This document shows positions 26,836-36,743 of a DNA stretch of 64,000 nucleotides, piece by piece. The translations under genes were made by a program, and so were the position numbers. Position 1 is the first letter of the stretch; each line of letters opens with the position of its first letter. This DNA comes from Lachnospiraceae bacterium AM48-27BH. Lineage in GTDB: Bacteria > Bacillota > Clostridia > Lachnospirales > Lachnospiraceae. The stretch lies in NCBI GenBank assembly GCA_003478355.1, contig QUFC01000001.1:62001-126000 (forward strand). Direction: 5' to 3'. The notes under the pieces are model-generated. The model saw only the letters and a program-made list of their open reading frames with translations, was not told the DNA's origin and did not search any database.

Positions 26836-27773
26836 ATGGCAGAAGGAAAGAAAGGATTTTTTGGAAGACTGGTAGAAGGTCTGACAAAAACCAGGGATAA
26901 TATCATTTCCGGAATGGATTCCATTTTCAGCGGGTTTTCCGCCATCGATGATGATTCTATGAGGAAATTGAAGAGACACTGATCATGGGAGATCTGGGAA
27001 TCCAGACTACCATGTCCATTGTAGAGGATCTGAGAAAGAAGGTAAAAGAACAGCATATCAAGGACCCGTCTGAGTGCAAGGCTCTTCTTATGGAGAGCAT
27101 GAAGCAGCAGATGGATTTAGGGGAAAATGCGTATGAGTTTGAGAACCGCAGATCTGTGGTGCTGGTGATCGGTGTTAATGGTGTTGGAAAAACAACATCT
27201 GTCGGAAAACTGGCTGGGCAGTTAAAGGATCAGGGAAAGAAAGTGATCCTGGCGGCAGCAGATACTTTCCGTGCGGCAGCGATCGAGCAGCTGACTGAGT
27301 GGTCTCATCGTGCTGGTGTGGAGATTATTGCCCAGAAAGAGGGCTCCGACCCGGCGGCAGTGATCTATGACGCGGTTGCTGCGGCAAAATCCAGAAATGC
27401 CGATGTGCTGATCTGTGATACTGCAGGACGTCTTCACAATAAGAAGAATCTGATGGAAGAGTTAAAGAAGATCAACCGGATCATTGAGAAGGAGTATCCG
27501 GACGCATACCGGGAGACTCTGGTGGTATTAGACGGTACCACGGGCCAGAACGCGTTGTCCCAGGCAAAGCAGTTTATGGAAGTAGCAGATGTAACCGGTA
27601 TTATCCTGACAAAGCTGGATGGAACAGCGAAGGGTGGAATCGCAGTAGCGATCCAGTCAGAACTTGGTATTCCGGTAAAATACATTGGAATTGGTGAGAA
27701 GATTGATGATCTTCAGAAATTTGATGCAGAAGCGTTTATTCATGCGTTATTCAACGTAGAACACCAAGAATAA
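26836..27773 (+). CDS. ftsY: Signal recognition particle receptor FtsY, interrupted by one frameshift
   Basis: The SRP receptor GTPase that delivers ribosomes to the membrane translocon. The ATG at 26836 follows AAAAGGAGG. Residues 1-40 give GKKGFFGRLVEGLTKTR, the NG-domain start; near 26955 (GATGATTCTATG) one base is missing from the expected D-F-Y-E-E-I-E-E. The GTPase motifs GVNGVGKTT, DTFRAAA, DTAGR and TKLDGTAKGG follow. One added base gives 313 codons (312 aa), a short FtsY lacking the acidic A domain, as usual in Firmicutes. Confidence 0.93.
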
Positions 27774-27807
27774 GTACACAAAGAGGACCCGCAAAGGAGA
27801 AAAAATT

Positions 27808-29025
27808 ATGATGACATTAGAGAGCTTTGAAGAGGCATCAGAGGCAGTCAGCAAGGTAACTCAGGAGACAAAACTGGTATACAGCGAGTATTATTCTTCC
27901 CAGACCGGCAACAAGGTTTATTTTAAACCGGAAAATATGCAGTATACAGGTGCTTATAAAGTAAGAGGCGCTTACTATAAGATCAGCACCTTATCGGAGG
28001 AAGAAAAACAGCGTGGTCTGATCACGGCTTCCGCAGGAAATCATGCACAGGGCGTGGCATATGCGGCAAAATTAGCAGGAATCCCGGCAACCATCGTGAT
28101 GCCGACACCAACCCCGCTGATCAAGATCAACCGTACTAAGGGCTACGGAGCAGAAGTAGTTCTGGCAGGTGATGTGTTTGACGAGGCATGCGAGTACGCT
28201 TATAAGCTGGCTGAGGAGAGAGGATTGACGTTTGTTCATCCTTTTAATGATCTGGCAGTTGCTACGGGCCAGGGAACCATCGCTATGGAGATCATCAAGG
28301 AACTGCCAACGGTAGACTATATCCTGGTTCCAATCGGCGGCGGCGGTTTATGTGCCGGCGTTTCTACTCTGGCCAAGCTGTTAAATCCAAAGATCAAGGT
28401 GATCGGTGTGGAGCCAGCAGGCGCCAACTGTATGCAGGAATCCTTAAAAGCAGGGCATGTAGTGGCTCTTCCAACTGTGAACACCATTGCGGATGGTACT
28501 GCGGTTAAATGCCCTGGCGATAAGATTTTCCCATATATCCAGGAAAATGTAGATGAGATCATCACTGTAGAGGACAGCGAGCTGATCGTAGCGTTCCTGG
28601 ATATGGTAGAGAACCACAAGATGATCGTGGAGAATTCCGGACTTCTGACTGTAGCAGCCCTGAAGCATCTGGATGTAAAGAAGAAAAAGATCGTTTCCGT
28701 ATTAAGCGGCGGCAATATGGATGTGATCACCATGGCTTCTATCGTCCAGCACGGACTGATCCAGAGAGATCGTGTATTTACCGTATCTGTTTTACTTCCT
28801 GATAAACCAGGTGAGCTGGCAAAGGTATCCTCCCTGCTTGCAGAGCAGAAGGGCAACGTCATCAAGCTGGAGCACAACCAGTTTGTCAGCATTAACCGGA
28901 GTGCTGCTGTGGAGCTGCGTATCACCCTCGAGGCATATGGAACGGATCACAAGAATGTGATCGTGAAAGCGTTAAAGGATGCCGGATATCGCCCAAAGCT
29001 GGTTCAGACCACAGGAACCATCTAG
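27808..29025 (+). CDS. ilvA: Threonine ammonia-lyase (threonine dehydratase)
   Basis: A 405-residue PLP enzyme converting threonine to 2-oxobutanoate and ammonia. The PLP lysine lies in GAYKVRGAYYK, the Gly-rich phosphate loop in IGGGGLCAG, and residues about 330-402 form a single ACT domain (RVFTVSVLLPDKPGELAKV). One ACT domain at this length fits the shorter form used by many Clostridia; whether it is biosynthetic or catabolic cannot be settled from sequence. AAAGGAG precedes the start. A CLC-family gene follows 19 bp downstream. Confidence 0.93.
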   Translation: MMTLESFEEASEAVSKVTQETKLVYSEYYSSQTGNKVYFKPENMQYTGAYKVRGAYYKISTLSEEEKQRGLITASAGNHAQGVAYAAKLAGIPATIVMPTPTPLIKINRTKGYGAEVVLAGDVFDEACEYAYKLAEERGLTFVHPFNDLAVATGQGTIAMEIIKELPTVDYILVPIGGGGLCAGVSTLAKLLNPKIKVIGVEPAGANCMQESLKAGHVVALPTVNTIADGTAVKCPGDKIFPYIQENVDEIITVEDSELIVAFLDMVENHKMIVENSGLLTVAALKHLDVKKKKIVSVLSGGNMDVITMASIVQHGLIQRDRVFTVSVLLPDKPGELAKVSSLLAEQKGNVIKLEHNQFVSINRSAAVELRITLEAYGTDHKNVIVKALKDAGYRPKLVQTTGTI

Positions 29026-29044
29026 CAGAATGGGGGCTTAGGGG

Positions 29045-30298
29045 ATGAAGTACGCGGAGATAAAAAACGCTGTAGAAAACAACCTGAAATATTTCCTGAA
29101 ATGGGCTTTCTTGTCGATTCTGATCGGCTGTGCAGGAGGGCTGATCGGCGGCGTATTTGGTCTGGCGATCAAGAAGGCAGCGGGATTTTTTGGAAGCTGT
29201 CATTGGCTTTTATATCTGCTGCCGGTGTCCGGATGTCTGATCGTGTGGCTGTACCGGACGTTTCATGAGGAGGGAAACCGGGGGACCAATATGGTTCTGG
29301 ATTCCATCTCCTCAGATGCCAGCATTACTCCGGCGACAGGACCATTGATCTTTATCAGCACGGTGTTGACCCATCTGACCGGAGGCTCTGCCGGACGGGA
29401 GGGTGCAGCACTTCAGCTTGGAGGCAGCATCGGAAGTCTGATCGGTAAAGCACTGCATCTGGATCAGAGAGATTTAAAAATTGCAGTTATGTGCGGAATG
29501 AGTGGCTGCTTTGGCGCCTTGTTTGGAACACCTTTAGCAGCGGCTGTGTTCTGTATGGAAGTGATCAGCATTGGCGTCATGTATTATGCAGCATTAGTTC
29601 CATGCCTGTTTTCTTCCCTGATCGGTGCGGGAATTTCAGGAAAACTCGGATTGTCTGCAGAACATTTCACCATTGTAGAGATTCCGGAATTTGGATTAAA
29701 ACCGGCGGTTCTCATCATCGTTCTTGGGATTTTATGCGCGCTTATCAGCATGACGTTTTGTGTATTTCTTCATGAGGCAGAACACTGGTATCGCAGATTT
29801 TTTAAGAATCCTTATATCCGGATACTGGCAGCCAGCCTGATCCTGATCGGGTTGACGCTGGTTACAGGTACGAGGGCTTACAATGGAAGCAGTATGGGAC
29901 TGATCGAGCAGGCCATCGAAGGACATGTACCATATGAAGCATTTTTCTTAAAAGCTGTGTTTACAGCAGTAACTCTTGGGGCAGGCTATAAAGGCGGAGA
30001 GATTGTTCCGACTCTGTGTGTGGGAGCTACTTTTGGCTGTGCAGTGGGAATGTTATTGGGATTTTCTCCATCTCTTTGTGCAGCCTGCGGTATGATCGCG
30101 CTGTTTGCAGGTGTTACGAACTGCCCGGTATCCAGCATTCTGATCGCATTTGAAATGTGTGGATTTGAAGCAATGCCCTATTTTGCACTGGCCGTGGCGG
30201 TTAGCTTTACCCTGTCCGGATATTATGGACTGTATAAGAGTCAGAAATTTATTTATTCAAAGATCCGTACAGAGTTTATTAACCGGAAAGCCAATTAG
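29045..30298 (+). CDS. CLC-family anion channel/antiporter, CLC-F-like features
   Basis: A 417-residue polytopic protein with the CLC motif GSAGREGAALQLGGSIG (gating glutamate in GREGA) and the later GAGYKGGEIVPTLCVGATFG. The usual GSGIP selectivity motif is not present; the equivalent stretch reads RGTNMVLDSI, reminiscent of the GMNLxxDEI-type sequences of fluoride-exporting CLC-F proteins. Fluoride transport is inference. There is no fluoride riboswitch: the gene starts 19 bp after ilvA and is probably co-transcribed with it. Confidence 0.85.
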   Translation: MKYAEIKNAVENNLKYFLKWAFLSILIGCAGGLIGGVFGLAIKKAAGFFGSCHWLLYLLPVSGCLIVWLYRTFHEEGNRGTNMVLDSISSDASITPATGPLIFISTVLTHLTGGSAGREGAALQLGGSIGSLIGKALHLDQRDLKIAVMCGMSGCFGALFGTPLAAAVFCMEVISIGVMYYAALVPCLFSSLIGAGISGKLGLSAEHFTIVEIPEFGLKPAVLIIVLGILCALISMTFCVFLHEAEHWYRRFFKNPYIRILAASLILIGLTLVTGTRAYNGSSMGLIEQAIEGHVPYEAFFLKAVFTAVTLGAGYKGGEIVPTLCVGATFGCAVGMLLGFSPSLCAACGMIALFAGVTNCPVSSILIAFEMCGFEAMPYFALAVAVSFTLSGYYGLYKSQKFIYSKIRTEFINRKAN

Positions 30299-30362
30299 AA
30301 TACGATACGATGGTTCCTGTCATACGGTAACTGGTCGAAAAAGGTTGTTTTTGTGCAAACTG

Positions 30363-30391
30363 TTGGATTTTATGGGAAACTGTGTTATAAT
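30363..30391 (+). promoter_or_regulatory. Promoter of the GNAT gene
   Basis: TTGGAT (30363-30368), a 17-bp spacer and a perfect TATAAT (30386-30391), about 33 bp before the start codon. Confidence 0.7.
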
Positions 30392-30423
30392 ACGCACAAA
30401 AGCACCAGGAGGGTGATGCGATC

Positions 30424-31215
30424 ATGATGGTAGAGCTTGGAAGAATGAAACGTCAGACCATAGAAGAACTCTGCAAAGAGAATAATGAGGTATTGGTGCG
30501 CGGTGCAGTGGACGGTATAATTGGCCGTGTATGGGTACCGCAGCTGGGGAATTCCTCATATTGCCTGATTGTTGTTGGAGACTTTGCGTATCTCATGGGA
30601 CTTCCGCCTAAAGGAGAGCGGGCGCTGGATCTTAAGACCCAGATTTATCAGTCTGCGCCGAGGGCGTATATTTACCCGCAAAACGGACGTTGGGAGGATT
30701 GGCTGGAAGAAGAATTTATGGGTCAGACCCGTCTGGTCAGCCGCTATGCCCTGCGCAAAGACGAGCATCACTTTGATTCCGGGCTATTGAAGCAGTATAT
30801 TGAGTCTGTCCCAAAGGGAATCCGGATCAAGCGGATCGATGACCGGTTATACCACCAGGCATTAAAGGAAGAGTGGAGCCGGGATCTGTGTGCAAACTTT
30901 GAAGACGAGAAACATTTCCAGGAAAAAGGGTTTGGCTATGTAGCCTTAAAGGGCCGGGAACTGGTGGCAGGCTGTTCCGCTTATGGAGCCAGTGAAGGCA
31001 TGATGGAGATCGAGGTTGATACGAGAAAGGATTTCCGCAGACAGGGGCTGGCTTTGGCATGCAGTGCGGCATTTCTGCTGGAATGCCTGGAAAAGGGGAT
31101 CATTCCAAATTGGGATGCAGTCAATCTCCAGTCAGTGGGACTGGCGGAAAAGCTTGGCTATGTGTATGACCGGGAATACCAGGTGTACCAGCTAAGAGAG
31201 CTGGATGAGGAGTAG
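30424..31215 (+). CDS. GNAT family N-acetyltransferase
   Basis: A 263-residue protein in the GNAT_acetyltr_2-type arrangement: an N-terminal domain (1-130) with no recognisable motif and a C-terminal acetyltransferase domain with the acetyl-CoA pyrophosphate loop DTRKDFRRQGLALA near residues 199-212, followed by the C-terminal NLQSVGLAEKLGY. CAGGAGGGTGATG precedes the start. It is a single-gene unit ahead of 6S RNA. Substrate unknown. Confidence 0.85.
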   Translation: MMVELGRMKRQTIEELCKENNEVLVRGAVDGIIGRVWVPQLGNSSYCLIVVGDFAYLMGLPPKGERALDLKTQIYQSAPRAYIYPQNGRWEDWLEEEFMGQTRLVSRYALRKDEHHFDSGLLKQYIESVPKGIRIKRIDDRLYHQALKEEWSRDLCANFEDEKHFQEKGFGYVALKGRELVAGCSAYGASEGMMEIEVDTRKDFRRQGLALACSAAFLLECLEKGIIPNWDAVNLQSVGLAEKLGYVYDREYQVYQLRELDEE

Positions 31216-31293
31216 AGATCTTCTGTTCAGAACAGACCTGCTCATGTACAATAGCAAGCGAAAGACAGTTACGAAATTAACATAAAAATAAGA

Positions 31294-31322
31294 TTGAAAA
31301 AGAATGTATGGTGCGGTATAAT
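31294..31322 (+). promoter_or_regulatory. Promoter of 6S RNA
   Basis: TTGAAA (31294-31299), a 17-bp spacer and TATAAT (31317-31322); start of transcription expected near 31329. Confidence 0.75.
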
Positions 31323-31328
31323 AACTTT

Positions 31329-31525
31329 AACAAAAGAAGCCTGCTTGGCAGGAGTTGTAATTCCTGAGGTGTTCGACACTCTTACTCACTTTGAACCTAC
31401 ATTTTGACATAAGGGATTCCTATATTTTCTGGTGGATGTCAGGCCTCCTTTGAGTGGAAGGCAGAAGTCAGAGTGCGGTTACCCACCTAGCAACGGCTAG
31501 GCGTCAAACAGTAAGAAACGGCATT
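31329..31525 (+). ncRNA. ssrS: 6S RNA
   Basis: This non-coding stretch fills a 437-bp gap. It contains CCTGAGGTGTTCGACAC near the 5' end, matching the UGAGxUGUUCGC hallmark of 6S RNA, and closes with GGCGTCAAACAG, which pairs with TGTTCGACAC. An apical stem TGACAT/ATGTCA and the GCGGTTACCCACCTAG stretch near the 3' side fit Firmicutes 6S RNA. A strong promoter precedes it and a strong terminator follows, so it is an independent transcript of about 200 nt. 6S RNA mimics an open promoter and binds sigma-70/sigma-A RNA polymerase. Exact ends are approximate. Confidence 0.8.
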
Positions 31526-31535
31526 TTGGGATTAC

Positions 31536-31574
31536 AAAAGATAAAAGCAGCGAGAGATCGCTGCTTTATCTTTT
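31536..31574 (+). terminator. Terminator of 6S RNA
   Basis: AAAAGATAAAAGCAGCGA and TCGCTGCTTTATCTTTT form a long stem with a GAGA loop. Confidence 0.85.
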
Positions 31575-31653
31575 ATAAAAAGAAATCAGAAAAAGAAATC
31601 AGAGATAAGGTTATTTATGGTTAACATTCAATAAGAAAAGGATTGGACAACGG

Positions 31654-32904
31654 ATGAATGAACACAAATTTCGGGAATATATTTATTGGGGAGTGACGGC
31701 AGTCGCAGTGATCGTTTGCTGTATTTTGGTTGCTATGGTATTTTTACGATGGAACACGGTCTGCGCGGCGGCTCATACGCTGAACGTGATTCTGGCGCCG
31801 ATCACTTACGGTGCAATGCTGGCCTATCTTCTGACGCCGGTTTATAATGCGATCTGGAAAGCAACCGAGGGGCTGTTAAAAAGAGTGATAAAAGATCAAA
31901 AGGAGCGGAATAAATATACCAGAACGCTGGCAACGGTTGGAAGTCTATGCTTTCTTGGAATCGTGGTCATTGGATTGATTTCTATGATCATTCCTCAGCT
32001 GTGGGTCAGTATTTCCGGAATCATCAATTCCATTCCGGCTTTTGCCCAGACGGTTTCCCAATGGATCGAGGAAACTTTTGCCAATAACCCGGAGGTGGAA
32101 AGTACGGTCATGGACATCTATAACCAGGCCATGGAGAAACTGATCTCCTGGACCAACTCTACGGCAGATCTGATCCCAAATATTGAGCGGGTAGTGACCG
32201 GGCTCTATACAGGTGTGATCAACGTGATCGCATGGTTAAAGAATGTGCTGATCGGTGTGATCGTCATGCTGTATCTTTTAAATATGAAGGAATTGTTGTG
32301 TGCACAGGCGAAGAAAATTGTGTATGGCGTTTTCCCGGTGACAGTGGCCAACAACGTGATCGAGCGGTTCCGCTTTATCCATCAGGTTTTTGGCGGTTTT
32401 ATCATTGGCAAACTGATTGATTCCCTGATCATTGGAATTTTAACATTTATGGTCATGAGCTTTTTACAGATGCCATATACATTATTGATCAGTGTGATCA
32501 TTGGCGTAACCAATGTGATCCCGTTTTTTGGTCCATTTATTGGAGCGATTCCGAGTGCATTGCTTCTGCTTTTAGTCAGTCCGAAACAGTGTATCTGGTT
32601 TTTGGTGATGATCCTGGTGATCCAGCAGTTTGACGGCAATATTTTAGGACCAAAGATCCTGGGAAATACCACCGGACTTTCCAGCTTCTGGGTATTGTTT
32701 TCGATTTTGTTCTTTGGCGGTCTTTTGGGGCCTCTGGGTATGATCATTGGCGTTCCGCTATTTGCGGTGATCTATCGGCTGGCGGCTGATTTCATTGAGC
32801 GTAATTTAAAAAGGAAGAAGCTTTCAGAGAAGACTGCCGATTATCATGGACTGGATCATATAGAGAATACAAAAAATATTTACAAGGACGATGGATCACG
32901 ATAG
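31654..32904 (+). CDS. AI-2E family transporter
   Basis: A 416-residue membrane protein of the AI-2E (PF01594, PerM/TqsA/YdiK) family, with about seven transmembrane segments, the conserved VTNVIPFFGPFIGAIPSA near residues 286-303 and QQFDGNILGPKILG near 326-339. Members include autoinducer-2 exporters and Na+/H+ antiporters, so the substrate is open. The start follows AAAAGGATTGG. The C-terminal tail is short and charged (LDHIENTKN). Confidence 0.9.
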   Translation: MNEHKFREYIYWGVTAVAVIVCCILVAMVFLRWNTVCAAAHTLNVILAPITYGAMLAYLLTPVYNAIWKATEGLLKRVIKDQKERNKYTRTLATVGSLCFLGIVVIGLISMIIPQLWVSISGIINSIPAFAQTVSQWIEETFANNPEVESTVMDIYNQAMEKLISWTNSTADLIPNIERVVTGLYTGVINVIAWLKNVLIGVIVMLYLLNMKELLCAQAKKIVYGVFPVTVANNVIERFRFIHQVFGGFIIGKLIDSLIIGILTFMVMSFLQMPYTLLISVIIGVTNVIPFFGPFIGAIPSALLLLLVSPKQCIWFLVMILVIQQFDGNILGPKILGNTTGLSSFWVLFSILFFGGLLGPLGMIIGVPLFAVIYRLAADFIERNLKRKKLSEKTADYHGLDHIENTKNIYKDDGSR

Positions 32905-32955
32905 ACTGTGCAGATGGAATAGACAGACAGATTTCAGCGGGGTGATGAGATAAAG

Positions 32956-35270
32956 ATGATGGGAAACAGAAACATGGAAACGAAACATCAAAACGTGATG
33001 CTGGGCTGGATGGCTGGAATGATTCTGCTGGTAGCCGTGCTGGTGCTTTTTATCCTGTTCCACGAATCGGAACCGGATGGGATCACCAGGCGGCTGCCTA
33101 TAAAGCAGCGGCTCTGGCGGTGACTTCTTATTCAGATTGTGTGAAAGAAGCTGACCAGGAGCCGTCCTTTTTTTCTGCCGGGGAGCAGGGCAGATGGTAC
33201 ATAAAATATGCGGATTATCTTTATCGGCACGGACTTCTGGACCAGGAATCAGTTTCTCCGAATCAGAAAACGGCAGAGGGACAATTGACTTACGGGGAGG
33301 CAGAACTGCTTCTGGAGGCTATGGCAAAAGAATTAGAGATTGACGATATCTTTTCACAGCTCCATTTCCGGCCATCGGCAAAAAAACAGGAAAAAACGGT
33401 TCCAGAAAAGACCTGGTGGGAGACCTATGAGACTCTGATTGCCGGAGCGGAGAAAAGTGAGGTTGAGTTTGCTCCACTACTGATTTATGGAACACCGGAG
33501 AATATCCGCGGCGGCAGGTCATGGACAGCTTACACAGATCAGGGAGAATTTGGATTTGAGGGTCTGGTGATGGATATTTATATCGACCGGGAGATTCAGG
33601 TATGCAAAAGGGGCAATGAGATCATACGGGTCGTGGAGGAAATATCTTCGGAAGTTGTATACAAAAACACCTGGATCGCGTCTGTCGATGAAAGTGACAG
33701 GACCTTTACCGGATATGTAGGAGACGTGAAACGGGAATTTGATACGAAAAAGAAGCTGGGAGATAGGGCGGAGTTTGAAGATCAGGTGGCTGATCTTTAT
33801 CTCAGAAGTGGAAAAGTAGAGAAAATTGTACTGAAGGAGGAACGGATCAACGGAAAAATCCTTGCAGTGAAGGAGGATTCTATTGAAGTAGAAGGGTACG
33901 GAGCTGTTCCTATGGATGAGGGATTTCAGGTGTATCGCCTGTATGGGGATTTTGCCAGAAGAACGATCAATGATCTGTTAGTGGGTTATGACGCTTTGGA
34001 GTTTGCAGTGGCAGATGGAAAATTATGTGCAGCACTGTTAAAACATCCGTTTGACGCAGATTCTATCCGTGTGCTGATCATGGATGATGGGTTTCAGACG
34101 GTATTTCATGACCAGATCCAGTTGGAATTTTTGAGCAATGGAACTTATCGGACGGGGGAAAAATCTTATGAGTTTGCAGAGGGAGAGACCTTAAACATCA
34201 CCATGGATAGCAGTCTGTTCCAGAATGGCAGAGTGATCTTTGAGCCGGAAGACCAGGAAAAAGGGATCCGGGTGATTTCCATGAATCGTAGTTATGGAAA
34301 TCCAGTATATTCCGGACGGTTGGAGATCAGCCGGGAAGAGGGTGGACTGGTGCTGGTGAATGAACTTTATCTGGAAGATTATTTGAAACATGTGGTGCCA
34401 AGTGAGATGCCGGTCAGCTATGAGAAAGAGGCATTGAAGGCCCAGGCTGTCTGTGCCAGAACTTACGCATACCGGCAGATCCAGGGGAATTCTTATAAGG
34501 AATATGGCGCACATGTGGATGACAGTACCCGGTTCCAGGTGTACAATAACTTAGAGACCAGCCAGGCGTCGGATGCGGCGGTTACAGAGACGTATGGAAA
34601 AATCCTGATGTATCAGAACAGTCCTGCAGAGGCGTTCTATTTCTCCACATCCTGTGGTCATACCACGGATGGAACCATCTGGGGAGCGTCCCTGTCCAGT
34701 GTTCCGTATCTGAAAGGCGTGGCAGTGCGGCCTGGCGGCGGCCAGCTGGATCTGACAGATGAAGACACCTTTTCCTCCTTTATTAAATCAGCGGCTTCTG
34801 GGTATGAGTCTGATTATGCCATGTACCGTTGGACGACAACCTGTACCAGCAGTCAGCTGGAGCAGAAGATCAGTGGGATCGGCTCTATCACAAATCTGGA
34901 GGTGACCAGACGATCGACAGGAGGAATTGCGGTGGAATTGCAGGTGACAGGGACCGAAGGAGTAAAGATGGTCAGTACAGAAAGCCAGATTCGTTCGATA
35001 CTGGGGAATCCAGAATTGGTGATAAAAAAACAGGATGGCCAGACTTTGACAGGATGGTCATCTCTTCCAAGTGCGTTTTTGACAGTAGAAAAAAAGAAGA
35101 CGGATGAAAATGGCATGGTGACTTTTGCTATCTACGGCGGCGGATATGGCCATGGCGTGGGCATGAGTCAGAATGGAGCCCAGGCCATGGCAAAAAAAGG
35201 AAAAACCTATGAGCAGATTTTACAGTTCTTTTTTACTGGAATCGAGATTCAGTCGCTGGCTGCAGATTAA
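32956..35270 (+). CDS. SpoIID/LytB-domain protein, interrupted by one frameshift
   Basis: A membrane-anchored protein: an N-terminal hydrophobic segment (about residues 14-36) is followed by a long unassigned region (about 40-400) and a SpoIID/LytB domain (about 405-771; LEDYLKHVVPSEMP, QAVCARTYA, FFSTSCGHT, GYGHGVGMSQNGA). SpoIID-type domains are peptidoglycan lytic transglycosylases acting during engulfment or wall remodelling. Near 33081 (GGATGGGATCACC) one base is missing; adding it gives 772 codons (771 aa) and continues into DHQAAAYKAAALAVTSY. The start at 32956/32959 is behind GGGGTGAT. The protein is about twice the length of SpoIID, so I give no symbol. Confidence 0.85.
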
Positions 35271-36483
35271 CGATGCAGGTAAACCGGAAGTCCGTGATCC
35301 ATAACGCGGGCCGGTTCTCCCTGAATCAACGGAATGGCATAAGCCTGGAATTCCGGGCCGATGTCGGTTCCATGGTTTGTGATCCAGGATAGTGGGAATT
35401 TCTTTTCCTTGTTGCAGATTTCGTTGACATCTTCTAAGACATATTCCAGTCTGTAAGGAGATCCGGAACTGCGTTTCATAGAAACCATCATGCCGGTAGC
35501 ACCGTTTAAAGCGTTGGATACACCAATAGCACCTGCATGAGCGGCTTCCTCAATATCAGTGAGTGACGCGATCATGCCGGAACAGCGCTGGGAGACATTT
35601 AATTCCACAGAGCGGGCTTTCACACCGAAGGTACTCCGGACATAATTTTCCAGCACCTTACCGCAGCCGGCTAACATTTTGTGTCCAAAGGTATCTAATG
35701 CAGTGGCATCGGTGTTATATTCGCAGATAAAACGTCCACCGGCATCAGAAATACCTTCCGATACACAGACAACTACGTTTGGTTGCTTGTGAAGGGCATT
35801 TGTCAAATCTCTGGAGAATTCCTGTAAGTCAAAATCTGATTCTGGAAGATAGATTAAAAGCGGGTTGTCCAGTTCATGCTTGCGGGCCAGGACGCTGGCT
35901 GCAGTCAGCCATCCGGCGTGTCGTCCCATGATCTCAACGATGGTTACAGCCGGTGTCTGATAGACAGAGGCATCCAGCAGATCTCACGGACAGTGGAGGC
36001 AACATATTTGGCAGCACTTCCATAACCTGGTGTATGGTCAGTCAGAACCAGATCGTTGTCGATGGTTTTTGGGATACCGATAAAACGGATGGAGCTGTTA
36101 TGTTTATCAGCATACCTGGATAACTTGCTTACGGTATCCATGGAGTCATTTCCACCGATATAGAGAAAATATCCGATATTTAAGGCCTCTAATTTTTCAA
36201 AGAGAGTTGGATAAAATGGAGAAGATAAGTCTTCTGGAAGCTTATAACGACAGGAACCCAGATAAGCGGCAGGGGTATGCTTCAGTAATTCCAGGTCGGA
36301 ATCGCTTAAGGTTTCGGACAGATTCTCATAATCGTCTTTTAAGAATCCTTCGATGCCATTGTGCATACCGTATACACAACCGACCAGATCTGGATAGCGT
36401 TTGCCTTCGGTGATCACACCGTAAAGGCTGGCGTTGATAACTGCGGTAGGGCCGCCGGACTGGCCGACAATGATGTTCTTCAT
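35267..36483 (-). CDS. PPi-dependent 6-phosphofructokinase, interrupted by one frameshift
   Basis: Phosphorylates fructose 6-phosphate, most likely with pyrophosphate: the phosphate-donor loop reads GGNDSMDT where ATP enzymes have GGDGS, and the catalytic motif is PKTIDNDL rather than PGTIDND. MGRHAGWLTA supplies the substrate arginine and histidine. Near 35977 one base is missing (family sequence needs C-L-D-A-S-V-Y); adding it gives 406 codons (405 aa). The last 4 bp overlap the convergent SpoIID-type gene. CAAAGGAGAA lies before the ATG. Confidence 0.9.
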
Positions 36484-36527
36484 ATTGCAATGTTCTCCTT
36501 TGCAAGGTAGTTTATATTCTGTTTATC

Positions 36528-36556
36528 ATTGTAGCGGATTTTGGGGAAGATGGCAA
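36528..36556 (-). promoter_or_regulatory. Promoter of the phosphofructokinase gene
   Basis: On the minus strand: TTGCCA (36556-36551), a 17-bp spacer and TACAAT (36533-36528), about 45 bp upstream of the ATG. Confidence 0.65.
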
Positions 36557-36616
36557 GACTGATATAAAAAGGAAACGGAAACGTCATGGTTCGTACATTG
36601 GGCGAACAGTAACAAA

Positions 36617-36651
36617 CAGACCGCCGGATGATGGCTTCATGCGGCGGTCTG
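36617..36651. other. Strong hairpin between divergent genes
   Basis: CAGACCGCCG and CGGCGGTCTG pair perfectly, and the inside continues as ATGA-TGGC-TTCAT. TGTGTAAAAAAGG follows on the plus strand. It lies between the divergent phosphofructokinase and NUDIX genes, about 95 bp before the NUDIX start, where no upstream plus-strand transcript needs a terminator. It could be a leader hairpin or an operator; nothing else was found in 36557-36743. Confidence 0.5.
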
Positions 36652-36743
36652 TGTAAAAAAGGGGAGGATAAGTATTTGATCTTCTCTGGTGTACATTGAT
36701 AGTATGGGTCTTTCTGACCTGGATTATACATAAGGAGTGGAAA

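Noticed and set aside
29026..29044. Fluoride riboswitch before the CLC gene
   Set aside because: Only 19 bp separate it from ilvA, too little for the aptamer.
35267..36483. Programmed frameshifting in the interrupted genes
   Set aside because: No shared slippery heptamer or downstream structure is seen, contexts differ from gene to gene, and twelve cases in 64 kb would be extraordinary.
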